18,909 nt of DNA from Bacillota bacterium (GCA_012727685.1 JAAYGO010000004.1:1-18909); one strand, 5' to 3'; positions 1 through 5,832 are shown, numbered from the stretch's first letter. Notes: generated by a model from the sequence alone, not told the origin. Numbers and translations are program-made.

Positions 1-41
1 CGCTTGATTTCATGGGGTTTAGCCATATAGGTGGTGCTCAT
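1..41 (-). CDS. rplM: Ribosomal protein L13, N-terminal fragment
   Basis: An ATG at 41-39 opens a frame that reads MSTTYMAKPHEIK before the window ends. This matches the usual start of bacterial L13, an early-assembling large-subunit protein. A strong ribosome binding site (GGGGAGGGAAGAA) lies directly before the ATG. Position after truA agrees with the common ecf-truA-rplM-rpsI order of Bacillota. Only 13 codons are visible, so the identity rests on this short match plus the context. Confidence 0.85.
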   Translation of the reverse strand, partial: MSTTYMAKPHEIK

Positions 42-84
42 TTCTTCCCTCCCCTTTAACTTCCTACCTGCAGCCACAAGTAAC

Positions 85-113
85 ATTTTATATACAAATG
101 AAGCGCTTGTCAA
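85..113 (-). promoter_or_regulatory. Sigma-A-type promoter for rplM
   Basis: On the minus strand a perfect -35 TTGACA (108-113) is followed after exactly 17 nt by TAAAAT (85-90), five of six matches to the -10 consensus. Transcription would begin near 78 and leave a leader of about 35-40 nt before the rplM ATG at 41. The -35 lies inside a short dyad, GCTTG-T-CAAGC on the plus strand (105-115), which overlaps an 8-base palindrome AAGCGCTT (101-108). No terminator is visible after truA, so truA readthrough may also feed rplM. Confidence 0.8.
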
Positions 114-128
114 GCAAAACGCACTCTT

Positions 129-869
129 TTAATAGATAACCTGCTCGAGGCAAAGACCTTGCGGCGGGGCGGTTGGGCCGGCCGCATCCGGCCTGCAACC
201 GGTAAGGGCCGCGGCAAGTTCCTCCGGTTTTATTTTTCCCTCTCCCACCCGCAAAAGACTGCCCGTAAGCAGGCGCACCATTTTATAGAGAAAGCCGCTA
301 CCCTCGAAAATCATGATTAGCAGTTCTTCCGCCGGCAGTTCCTTGAGTTCAACCCGGTAGAGCGTGCGCAGCGTATCGCGCACCGCACTGCCCGAGGCCT
401 GAAAGGCCCGGAAATCATGCCGGCCTTCTAAAAGGGCGGCTGCAGCTCTCATCGCCTCCAGGTCAAGGGGGATGGGACAGTGCAGGCTATAGCGGTGCCG
501 CATCACCTGCGGGAAAGGGGCCCGGTCAAGCGTATAGCTGTAAATCTTTTTTTTGGCGCTGTAGCGTGCGTGAAAACCCGGCGAAGCAGGAAGCGCGCCT
601 GTAACCACGATATCGGCGGGCAGCAGCGCATTTAGGGCGAGCGGGATCCGCTCCACAGGCACATTAAATGGGGCGTTGTAATGGGCAACCTGCCCCCGGG
701 CATGGACCCCGGCATCGGTGCGTCCGGCCCCAACCAGGCGCACCTTTTGCCTGTAAATAACCGCCAGGGCCCGCTCCAGTTCTCCCTGGATCGTGCGCGC
801 ATTGGCCTGAATTTGAAAACCGCTGTATGCAGTGCCATCGTAGCTGATATCAAGGCGTATTATTTGCAT
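129..869 (-). CDS. truA: tRNA pseudouridine(38-40) synthase TruA
   Basis: TruA converts uridines 38-40 of the tRNA anticodon arm to pseudouridine in the cytoplasm. The 246-residue product has the family's length and opening (MQIIRLDISYDGTAYSGFQ). The catalytic motif GRTDAGVHA carries the nucleophilic aspartate at residue 52. A later ligand-binding stretch contains FRAFQASGS, and near the C terminus GSGFLYKMVRLLTG is conserved. I chose the ATG at 869 because GGAGA sits six bases upstream; an in-frame GTG at 881 would add four residues but would lie within that binding site. The gene has its own promoter (900-928) and follows a terminator, so it is transcribed separately from ecfT. It is a common neighbour of ecfT and rplM in Bacillota. 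Confidence 0.97.
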   Translation of the reverse strand: MQIIRLDISYDGTAYSGFQIQANARTIQGELERALAVIYRQKVRLVGAGRTDAGVHARGQVAHYNAPFNVPVERIPLALNALLPADIVVTGALPASPGFHARYSAKKKIYSYTLDRAPFPQVMRHRYSLHCPIPLDLEAMRAAAALLEGRHDFRAFQASGSAVRDTLRTLYRVELKELPAEELLIMIFEGSGFLYKMVRLLTGSLLRVGEGKIKPEELAAALTGCRPDAAGPTAPPQGLCLEQVIY

Positions 870-895
870 AATATTCTCCACATAATCAACTATAC

Positions 896-904
896 TGGTA
901 TAAT
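896..904 (+). promoter_or_regulatory. Extended -10 promoter element facing the antitoxin-like remnant
   Basis: The plus strand carries TGGTATAAT: a TGn extension followed by a perfect TATAAT (899-904). No convincing -35 lies 16-18 nt upstream, but extended -10 promoters can work without one. It would start transcription near 911, just before the antitoxin-like frame at 922. It overlaps the -10 of the opposing truA promoter almost base for base. Confidence 0.45.
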
Positions 905-928
905 ATGGTGATTAAATTTAATTGTCAA
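900..928 (-). promoter_or_regulatory. Sigma-A-type promoter for truA
   Basis: On the minus strand TTGACA (923-928) and TATTAT (900-905) are separated by exactly 17 nt. The -35 is perfect and the -10 matches five of six positions. The expected start near 893 gives a leader of about 24 nt before the truA ATG at 869. The spacer contains the palindrome ATTAAATTTAAT (911-922), and an inverted repeat TATAC-TG-GTATA (891-902) covers the -10 and start site, so a regulator could bind here. Because ecfT ends in a terminator, this is probably the main source of truA mRNA. Confidence 0.8.
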
Positions 929-1038
929 GGAAAAGGACTGCACAACGTATACCCGGAAAAGTGAAAGGTGAAGTGATTGTGGCGGATGACTTCAACGCAC
1001 CCCTCCCCGATCAGATCATAGAGGAATTTGAAAAATGA
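922..1038 (+). pseudogene. Remnant of a Phd/VapB-type antitoxin gene (C-terminal part)
   Basis: The plus-strand frame from TTG 922 (stop codon just before it) to TGA 1036-1038 ends in KGEVIVADDFNAPLPDQII followed by EEFEK. This resembles, from memory of the family, the toxin-binding tail of Phd/YefM-like and VapB-like antitoxins that accompany PIN-domain toxins, typically a K-G-x-[IV]-x-[IV]-x-D-D-F-[DN]-x-P-L-P-[DE] pattern followed by an acidic helix. The DNA-binding N-terminal half (about 45-50 residues) is absent, and no ribosome binding site serves the TTG. The frame runs against all neighbouring genes. The simplest reading is a decayed toxin-antitoxin gene; a short expressed peptide is possible from GTG 961. 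I am fairly sure of the tail motif and unsure whether anything is expressed. Confidence 0.5.
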
Positions 1039-1133
1039 AGGGGCTTCTGGATGTATATAATCTTCCCGTTTGCCACCGGTACCCCACCGCTTGTTACTCT
1101 CGCAAGCCCCGCTTGAGAATCTGCCTGTTTTGA
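1035..1133 (+). pseudogene. Possible start of a PIN-domain (VapC-like) toxin remnant
   Basis: An ATG at 1035 overlaps the stop of the antitoxin-like frame as ATGA, the usual arrangement in antitoxin-toxin pairs. It opens with MKGLLDVYNLP, which weakly resembles the M-K-x-L-L-D-T-[HN] opening of PIN-domain ribonucleases, including the first metal-binding aspartate. The resemblance stops there, the frame ends after 32 codons, and the other PIN acidic residues are absent. This call depends on the neighbouring antitoxin-like tail and could be chance. Confidence 0.25.
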
Positions 1134-1179
1134 CTGCCACCCCCAGAGTGGCCGCTAGCAAGTGCGCGTGATCAGGTGG

Positions 1180-1210
1180 AAAAGCGGGGATGACAATGCT
1201 AGATCCCCGC
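1180..1210 (-). terminator. Intrinsic terminator at the end of ecfT
   Basis: On the minus strand GCGGGGAT (1203-1210) and ATCCCCGC (1184-1191) form a perfect 8-bp stem with an 11-nt loop, followed by TTTT (1180-1183). The ecfT stop codon TAG (1199-1201) lies in the loop, so the upstream stem arm is the last coding stretch of ecfT. The plus-strand sequence beyond the stem has no T run, so the element is directional and ends the ecf operon. Confidence 0.75.
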
Positions 1211-1996
1211 GATGATTACGGCGGCAAGGAGGGCGCCGCTTGCGGCCAGGGCGACCCAATCGCGCCAGCTAACGGTTTCTTCACGCATGCGGGTGCGCCG
1301 GGCACCGATGCGATAACCGCGCGCTTCCATGGCTACGGCCAGTTCGTCGGCGCGGCGGAAAGCGCTCACAAAGAGGGGCACAATTAGGGGGGTCAGGTTG
1401 CGCGCCTTGCGGAAGAGGTTGCCCGTTTCAAAATCGGCGCCGCGGGCCATCTGGGCGAGCATCAGGCGCCGGCTCTCCTCCATGAGGGTCGGGATAAAGC
1501 GCAGGGCGATCGTCATGATCATGGTGATTTCGGCCACCGGGACGCGGATAAGCTTAAGCGGTGTTAAGAAAAACTCCAGGCCATGAGTCAGAGCCAATGG
1601 AGTAGTGGTTAGCGTAACCAGAATAGAGGCCAGCACCAGGGCGATCAGGCGGCCGACGACAAAGGCGCCCTGTATCACCCCGGCTTCCTCGACCGTGATC
1701 GGCCCGAGGCGCAGCAAGACTGCACCGCCCTTGGTAAAGAAGAGATAAATGATCAGCGTAAAAATGACTATATAGAAGATCGGCTTAAGGCCGCGCAGCA
1801 GGTAGCTGTAGGGCATGCGGACGAGGATGGAAAACAGGATTAACAGGGCCAGGAAGAGCCCCATGCCGCCCAGGGTTTTGACGAAAAAGAGGGTCACCAG
1901 CACCAGCGCCAGTGACAACAGTTTGAACCGCGGGTTGAGCCGGTGCAAAAACGATTCACCGGGCAGGTATTGCCCCAGGGTAATGCTTTGCTTCAT
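1199..1996 (-). CDS. ecfT: ECF transporter transmembrane component EcfT
   Basis: EcfT is the membrane scaffold that couples the EcfA1/EcfA2 ATPases to exchangeable substrate-binding S components for vitamin or metal uptake. The 265-residue product has several hydrophobic segments (roughly residues 25-60, 70-90, 110-135, 155-170 and 242-264). It carries the two characteristic Ala-Arg-Gly motifs, at about residues 184-186 and 225-227, which sit in the coupling helices that contact the ATPases. The ATG at 1996 overlaps the ecfA2 stop as ATGA and has an AGGCGG-like site upstream, so I prefer it to an in-frame GTG at 2020. No S component is present in the window, as usual for the shared (group II) ECF core. 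The gene ends inside a terminator. Confidence 0.95.
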   Translation of the reverse strand: MKQSITLGQYLPGESFLHRLNPRFKLLSLALVLVTLFFVKTLGGMGLFLALLILFSILVRMPYSYLLRGLKPIFYIVIFTLIIYLFFTKGGAVLLRLGPITVEEAGVIQGAFVVGRLIALVLASILVTLTTTPLALTHGLEFFLTPLKLIRVPVAEITMIMTIALRFIPTLMEESRRLMLAQMARGADFETGNLFRKARNLTPLIVPLFVSAFRRADELAVAMEARGYRIGARRTRMREETVSWRDWVALAASGALLAAVIIAGI

Positions 1997-2856
1997 AATT
2001 TCGCCGCCTGCTTTCGCCACCGGTTAATGACGCGGCGCGCTTCCGGGATCGAAAAAACGGCTCCGTCCAGGGGCAGCCCCCTCTGTTTCAGGGCCAGCAT
2101 GATTTCGGTGATCGCGGGCAGCGCCAGGCCTATGCGCCGCAGTTCCTCACCGGCGCTAAAAATCTCTTCCGGTGGCCCGTCCATCACGATGCGCCCCCGG
2201 TTTAGCACCAGTACCCGTTCGGCCAGGAGAGCAGCCTGGTCGAGGTCGTGAGTGGCTAACAAGATGGTCAGTCCCTTTTCGCGGTTCAAGCCGGCAAGCA
2301 GCTCAATGAGGCGCCGCCGCCCGGACGGGTCGAGACCGGCGGTCGGTTCATCCAGGATCAGCGCCTCGGGCCTCAAGGCCAGGACCGCAGCCAGGGCAAT
2401 CAGGCGCTTCTGTCCGGCGCTGAAAAGGAAAGGGGAGCGGTCTTTAATCGCGCCATAATCGAGCCCGACCTGACTTAGAGCCTGCTTCACTCGCGCTTCG
2501 ACTGCGTTATGATCCAGCCCCAAATTGCGCGGACCAAAGGCGACCTCGTCAAATACCGTTTCCGCAAAAAACTGCTGCTCCGGCATCTGGAAGACCAGGC
2601 CGATCCGGCGGCGCAGTTGCAGCAGCTCCTGGCGATCTTCGCCCACTTCGCGCCCGTCGACGAGGAGCCGCCCTGCGGTTGGTTTAAGCAATCCGTTCAA
2701 GTGCTGGAGCAGGGTCGACTTGCCGGAGCCGGATGGGCCCAGCAAGGCGGTGCAGGAACCCCTTTCCAGCTCCAAATCTACCCCGCGCAGCGCCGTCGTG
2801 GCATAAGGGGTGCCCGGCATGTAGGTGTGGGTCAGTGCTTCGGTCCTGATGAACAT
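1993..2856 (-). CDS. ecfA2: ECF transporter ATPase EcfA2
   Basis: This is the second ATP-binding subunit of the ECF transporter core (287 residues). It shows Walker A GPSGSGKST at about 40-48, the Q-loop glutamine at 90, Walker B LILDEP at about 166-171 with TAGLD after it, and the switch-histidine motif ATHD at 201-204. The N-terminal LTHTYMPGTPY is typical of EcfA2 rather than EcfA1. The ABC signature reads FSAGQKR (145-151) in place of the usual (L/F)SGGQ, an alanine for the first signature glycine. The gene starts inside ecfA1 (25-nt overlap) and ends in a 4-base overlap with ecfT, so the three are probably translationally coupled. The site before ATG 2856 (GGGAG, rather distant) is weak, which also suggests coupling. 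Confidence 0.95.
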   Translation of the reverse strand: MFIRTEALTHTYMPGTPYATTALRGVDLELERGSCTALLGPSGSGKSTLLQHLNGLLKPTAGRLLVDGREVGEDRQELLQLRRRIGLVFQMPEQQFFAETVFDEVAFGPRNLGLDHNAVEARVKQALSQVGLDYGAIKDRSPFLFSAGQKRLIALAAVLALRPEALILDEPTAGLDPSGRRRLIELLAGLNREKGLTILLATHDLDQAALLAERVLVLNRGRIVMDGPPEEIFSAGEELRRIGLALPAITEIMLALKQRGLPLDGAVFSIPEARRVINRWRKQAAKL

Positions 2857-3680
2857 AAAAACTCAACCAACTCCCGGCCGTGGATGATTCCCGGGGGCGG
2901 GTTAAACCCGTCCTCCCTTAAAGCAAAAGCCAGCTCCGCCGCCACCGGACCCTGCAGCCCGAGGGAATGAAGCATTTCCAGGTCGGTCAAAACAGCTTGC
3001 GGCGGGCCGTCCCGCACCACTTTTCCCCGGTCCATGACCAGGACGCGACGAGCCCGGGCTGCTTCTTCCGGGAAGTGAGTGACATGGATGACGGTGATGC
3101 CCTGCTCCCGGTGTAGTTGCCGCACCGTGTCCAATACCTCGACGCGGGCGACGGGGTCAAGCATGGCCGTCGGCTCGTCCATGAGCAGGCAACGCGGCCG
3201 CATGGCCAGGATGCCGGCAATGGCGACCCTCTGTTTCTCCCCTCCGGAAAGCAGGTGCGGCGGATGATCGGCCAGATGTTCCAGTGATAGCGTGCGCAGC
3301 GATTCGGCAACGCGCCTTCGGATTTCAGCCGGCGCGAGCGCCATGTTTTCCAGGCCGAAGGCAACGTCCTCCGCCACCGTTGTCGCGACCAGTTGATTGT
3401 CGGGATTCTGAAAAATCATCCCGCAGCAGGTGCGGATCAGAGGCAGGTTCTCCTCCACAGCGGTCGGATAGCCGTCCACCAGGACCCGCCCCGCCGTGGG
3501 AATCAGCAGGGCATTAAAATGCTTTAACAGCGTTGTTTTACCCGAACCGTTAGGCCCGATCACCGCCAGGTATTCACCCTGCGCGATGGTCAAATCGATC
3601 CCGGCCAGCGCAGGGGTTTCCGCATCTCCCCCCGGATAAACATATTCGACCGCTTCTACTTCAATAATCGGTTGGGACAA
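2832..3680 (-). CDS. ecfA1: ECF transporter ATPase EcfA1
   Basis: This is the first ATPase of the ECF core (282 residues), forming a heterodimer with EcfA2 to power uptake through EcfT and an S component. Motifs are canonical: Walker A GPNGSGKT at 42-49, Q-loop QNPDNQ from 91, signature LSGGEKQ at 144-150, Walker B CLLMDEP at 164-170 and switch histidine THF at 201-203. The QNPDNQ Q-loop is characteristic of EcfA1. Translation starts at a TTG (3680-3678) with an AGGGAGGGAGAGG binding site just upstream; the next residues SQPIIEVE align well with the family start. A terminator lies between rplQ and this gene, and I see no clear promoter of its own, so expression may rely on readthrough. Confidence 0.96.
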   Translation of the reverse strand: MSQPIIEVEAVEYVYPGGDAETPALAGIDLTIAQGEYLAVIGPNGSGKTTLLKHFNALLIPTAGRVLVDGYPTAVEENLPLIRTCCGMIFQNPDNQLVATTVAEDVAFGLENMALAPAEIRRRVAESLRTLSLEHLADHPPHLLSGGEKQRVAIAGILAMRPRCLLMDEPTAMLDPVARVEVLDTVRQLHREQGITVIHVTHFPEEAARARRVLVMDRGKVVRDGPPQAVLTDLEMLHSLGLQGPVAAELAFALREDGFNPPPGIIHGRELVEFLCSSGPKH

Positions 3681-3703
3681 ACCTCTCCCTCCCTATAGCT
3701 AGC

Positions 3704-3737
3704 AAAACCCCCCTGAGGCGATCGTCTGCCAGGGGGG
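3704..3737 (-). terminator. Intrinsic terminator after rplQ
   Basis: On the minus strand CCCCCCTG (3730-3737) pairs with CAGGGGGG (3708-3715) in a perfect 8-bp GC-rich stem with a 14-nt loop, followed directly by TTTT (3704-3707). It lies in the 115-nt gap between rplQ and ecfA1, the natural end of the ribosomal transcript. The opposite strand has no T run after the stem. Four T residues make it moderate, so some readthrough into the ecf genes is plausible. Confidence 0.75.
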
Positions 3738-3795
3738 AGGGTTGACAGGGAGACGGGTTCCGGTTGCAGTCTCGTTCCCTTCTCAACCCGTCAAC

Positions 3796-4137
3796 TTATT
3801 CCACCAGTTCGAGAATCACCATGGGGGCGCTGTCCCCCCGGCGCGGCCCTTTGGGGATAATGCGGGTATAGCCGCCTTCCCGTCCTTCCATCTTGGGACC
3901 GGTCACCTCAAACAATTTCTTGACTACATCCTCTTCCAGGATAAAGCCAAGGGCTTGCCGGCGGGAATGCAGGTCACCCCGCTTGGCCAAAGTGATCATC
4001 TTTTCCGCGAGCGGGCGGATTGCTTTCGCCCGGGCGGCGGTGGTTTCGATCTTTCCTGTTTTTAATAATGAGGTAACCAGGCTGCGTAACAAAGCCCGCC
4101 TGGGTCCGCTCAAACGACCCAGTTTCTGGTATGCCAT
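3796..4137 (-). CDS. rplQ: Ribosomal protein L17
   Basis: L17 binds 23S rRNA near the exit of the peptide tunnel. The 113-residue product has the family's usual short bacterial length and conserved opening (AYQKLGRLSGPRRALLRSL), followed by LLKTGKIETTAARAKAIRP and an RIIPKGPRRGDSAPM-type C-terminal stretch ending in VILELVE. ATG at 4137 has an AAGGAGG site about 9 nt upstream. It is the last gene of the alpha operon and is followed by a terminator. Confidence 0.97.
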   Translation of the reverse strand: MAYQKLGRLSGPRRALLRSLVTSLLKTGKIETTAARAKAIRPLAEKMITLAKRGDLHSRRQALGFILEEDVVKKLFEVTGPKMEGREGGYTRIIPKGPRRGDSAPMVILELVE

Positions 4138-4161
4138 CGTTTAGTTCCTCCTTAAAACCGC

Positions 4162-5109
4162 TTACTCCCCGCCCTTGCTCAGGCTGAAGCCAAGCTCTCG
4201 TAGCTTCTGGTCCACTTCTTCCAGCGATTTTTTGCCCAGATTGCGTACTTTCATCATCTCTTCTTCCGTCTTCCGGACCAGTTCACCGACAGTGTTAATG
4301 CCGGCTCTCTTCAGGCAGTTATACGAGCGGACAGACAGGTCCAGCTCTTCGATGGTCATGTCCAGCAACCGCTCCCGGTCTTCTTCCTCCTTGTCGGAAG
4401 TAATCTCGACCTCATCTACCTGTTCAGTTAAATTGACAAATAAAGCAATATGCTTGCTCAAGATTTTGGCCGCCAACGTCACTGCTTCGTCGGGTTTGAT
4501 GCTTCCATCGGTCCAAACCTCGAGGGTCAGCTTGTCATAGTCGGTAATCTGCCCCACCCGGGTGTTTTCCACCTGGTAGTTTACCTTACGAATCGGCGAA
4601 AAAATCGAGTCCACCGGGATTACGCCGATGGGATGGTGCGGCAGCTTGTTCCGCTCCGCCGGCACATAGCCCCTGCCATTGGCAGCCGTCATTTCCATAT
4701 AGATGCGCGCATTTTCTTCCAGAGTGCAGATCAAAAGATCCGGATTGAGTATCTCCACGATTGAAGGAGCCTTGATATCCTTGGCCCTGATCTCTCCCGG
4801 CTGATCCGTATCAATAATCAGTGTCTGAGGCTCATCGCTGTGAATTTTCATGGAGAGAGACTTCAGGTTCAAAATGATTTCAATGGTATCCTCCAATACA
4901 CCCGGTAAGGTGGAAAACTCGTGCAGCGCCCCTTCGAATCTAACGCTGGTGATGGCGGCGCCAGGCAGCGAAGAAAGCAGAATACGGCGCAAAGCATTGC
5001 CCAGAGTTATTCCGTAACCCCGCTCCAGGGGTTCGACAATAAACTTCCCGTAACCCTGCTGCTCGTCTTTTTCCGCGTATTCAATCCTTGGTTTTTCAAT
5101 CTCAATCAT
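4162..5109 (-). CDS. rpoA: DNA-directed RNA polymerase alpha subunit
   Basis: Alpha dimerises to nucleate RNA polymerase assembly and contacts promoter UP elements and activators. At 315 residues it is full length. The N-terminal dimerisation domain (about 1-230) includes the conserved NALRRILLSSLPGAAI stretch near 38-53. An acidic linker (about 238-250) leads to the C-terminal domain, with LDLSVRSYNCLKRAGI and NLGKKSLEE. R261 corresponds to the DNA-contacting R265 of the E. coli protein. The ribosome binding site AAGGAGGG is 14 nt from the ATG, unusually far; a 3-codon frame and a hairpin lie in this leader and are listed separately. It lies between rpsD and rplQ, as in Clostridia. Confidence 0.98.
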   Translation of the reverse strand: MIEIEKPRIEYAEKDEQQGYGKFIVEPLERGYGITLGNALRRILLSSLPGAAITSVRFEGALHEFSTLPGVLEDTIEIILNLKSLSMKIHSDEPQTLIIDTDQPGEIRAKDIKAPSIVEILNPDLLICTLEENARIYMEMTAANGRGYVPAERNKLPHHPIGVIPVDSIFSPIRKVNYQVENTRVGQITDYDKLTLEVWTDGSIKPDEAVTLAAKILSKHIALFVNLTEQVDEVEITSDKEEEDRERLLDMTIEELDLSVRSYNCLKRAGINTVGELVRKTEEEMMKVRNLGKKSLEEVDQKLRELGFSLSKGGE

Positions 5110-5120
5110 TACGTTCCCAT
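5109..5120 (-). other. Three-codon mini-ORF overlapping the rpoA start (TAATG)
   Basis: Between the rpoA ribosome binding site and the rpoA ATG the minus strand reads ATG GGA ACG TAA, with the stop sharing one base with the rpoA start (TAATG). This mini-ORF has a better distance to AAGGAGGG (3 nt) than rpoA itself (14 nt). Initiation there followed by re-initiation at the overlapping ATG is possible. It could also be chance. Confidence 0.3.
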
Positions 5121-5122
5121 TA

Positions 5123-5148
5123 ACCCTCCTTGTTGTGGTATTGAGGGT
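5123..5148 (-). promoter_or_regulatory. Possible hairpin covering the rpoA ribosome binding site
   Basis: In the rpsD-rpoA gap the mRNA contains ACCCTC (5143-5148) and, 14 nt later, GAGGGT (5123-5128). These form a perfect 6-bp stem that takes up most of the only strong ribosome binding site of rpoA (AAGGAGGG, 5124-5131). If it forms, rpoA translation would depend on the hairpin being opened, for example by ribosomes finishing rpsD or by a bound protein such as S4. No conservation data are available to me. Confidence 0.35.
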
Positions 5149-5159
5149 GTTCAGCTCCC

Positions 5160-5786
5160 TTACCGGGAATACAATTCGACGATGAGATGCTCGGAAAGGG
5201 GAACCTCAATTTCATCCCGCTGCGGAACCCGGATTACCCGGCCTTCCATCTTTTCAAAATCAACTTCCAGCCAATCTACAGTGCCCTGATCCCGCCGTGC
5301 CTCCGCAATTTGCTTAAATAAAGGCTTCTTCCTGCTTCCCTCGCGCACGGCGATCACATCACCGGGCCTGGTCAGGTAAGAAGGAATATCGACCTTGCGC
5401 CCGTTTACGGCAAAATGACCGTGATTGACAAGCTGCCGCGCTTCCATGCGCGAACGGCCAAAACCGAGGCGATAGACCACGTTGTCGAGGCGGCTTTCCA
5501 ATAGCTGCAACAGGTTTTCACCGGTAACGCCCTTGCGGCGGTCTGCCTCCTTAAAATAACGGCGGAACTGCCGTTCCATCACTCCGTAAATCCGGCGGGC
5601 TTTCTGCTTTTCACGCAACTGCAGCCCATATTCCGAAACCTTCTGGCGTCCCTGGCCATGCTCACCCGGTGGGTAGGGATGGCGCATAACGCTGCATTTA
5701 TCGGTATAACAGCGGTCACCTTTCAGATACAGTTTTTCCCTTTCCCTGCGGCATAGACGACATACTGCTGTTGTACGGAGTCCCAT
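5160..5786 (-). CDS. rpsD: Ribosomal protein S4, zinc-binding form
   Basis: S4 starts assembly of the 30S body and in many bacteria represses its own operon. The 208-residue product has cysteines at 9, 12, 26 and 31 (VCRLC ... GDRCYTDKC), the zinc-binding form found in many Clostridia. The central S4 RNA-binding domain contains ESRLDNVVYRLGFGRSRMEARQLV, and the protein ends in ELYSR. The ATG at 5786 places C9 where the family has it. Its GGGAGGTG site lies 14 nt upstream. In that spacer an ATG is followed directly by TAA (5793-5798), and GTGT/GCAC could pair to bring site and start closer. Placement between rpsK and rpoA differs from Bacillus subtilis, where rpsD stands alone. Confidence 0.97.
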   Translation of the reverse strand: MGLRTTAVCRLCRREREKLYLKGDRCYTDKCSVMRHPYPPGEHGQGRQKVSEYGLQLREKQKARRIYGVMERQFRRYFKEADRRKGVTGENLLQLLESRLDNVVYRLGFGRSRMEARQLVNHGHFAVNGRKVDIPSYLTRPGDVIAVREGSRKKPLFKQIAEARRDQGTVDWLEVDFEKMEGRVIRVPQRDEIEVPLSEHLIVELYSR

Positions 5787-5832
5787 TGTGCTTTACATTA
5801 CACCTCCCGTGCGTTAATCAGTTTCTTCCAAG

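Larger units (their letters stand above)
870..1198. other. 329-nt intergenic region between ecfT and truA
   Basis: This is the longest stretch without a minus-strand gene. From left to right it holds the truA ribosome binding site, a minus-strand promoter (900-928), a plus-strand extended -10 element (896-904), a 12-base palindrome (911-922), an antitoxin-like gene remnant on the plus strand (922-1038), a possible toxin start overlapping it (1035-1133), small hairpins at 1103-1115 and 1136-1152, and most of the ecfT terminator (1180-1210). I found no intact gene longer than about 80 codons here that resembles a known protein. Confidence 0.8.

Noticed and set aside
1103..1115. CAAGC-CCC-GCTTG hairpin on the plus strand downstream of the antitoxin-like frame, as a terminator
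   Set aside because: The stem has 5 bp and the nearest T run is about 12 nt away, so it does not meet the form of an intrinsic terminator.
925..1161. 78-codon minus-strand frame in the truA-ecfT gap
   Set aside because: It covers the truA -35 region and the opposite strand of the antitoxin-like frame, has no recognisable motif and no good binding site. The plus-strand reading is more convincing.
2509..2970. 153-codon open frame on the plus strand over ecfA2 and ecfA1
   Set aside because: It is antisense to well-supported ATPase genes and the translation has no family resemblance.
4433..4438. Perfect TTGACA on the plus strand inside rpoA
   Set aside because: No -10 hexamer lies 16-18 nt downstream and no plus-strand gene follows.
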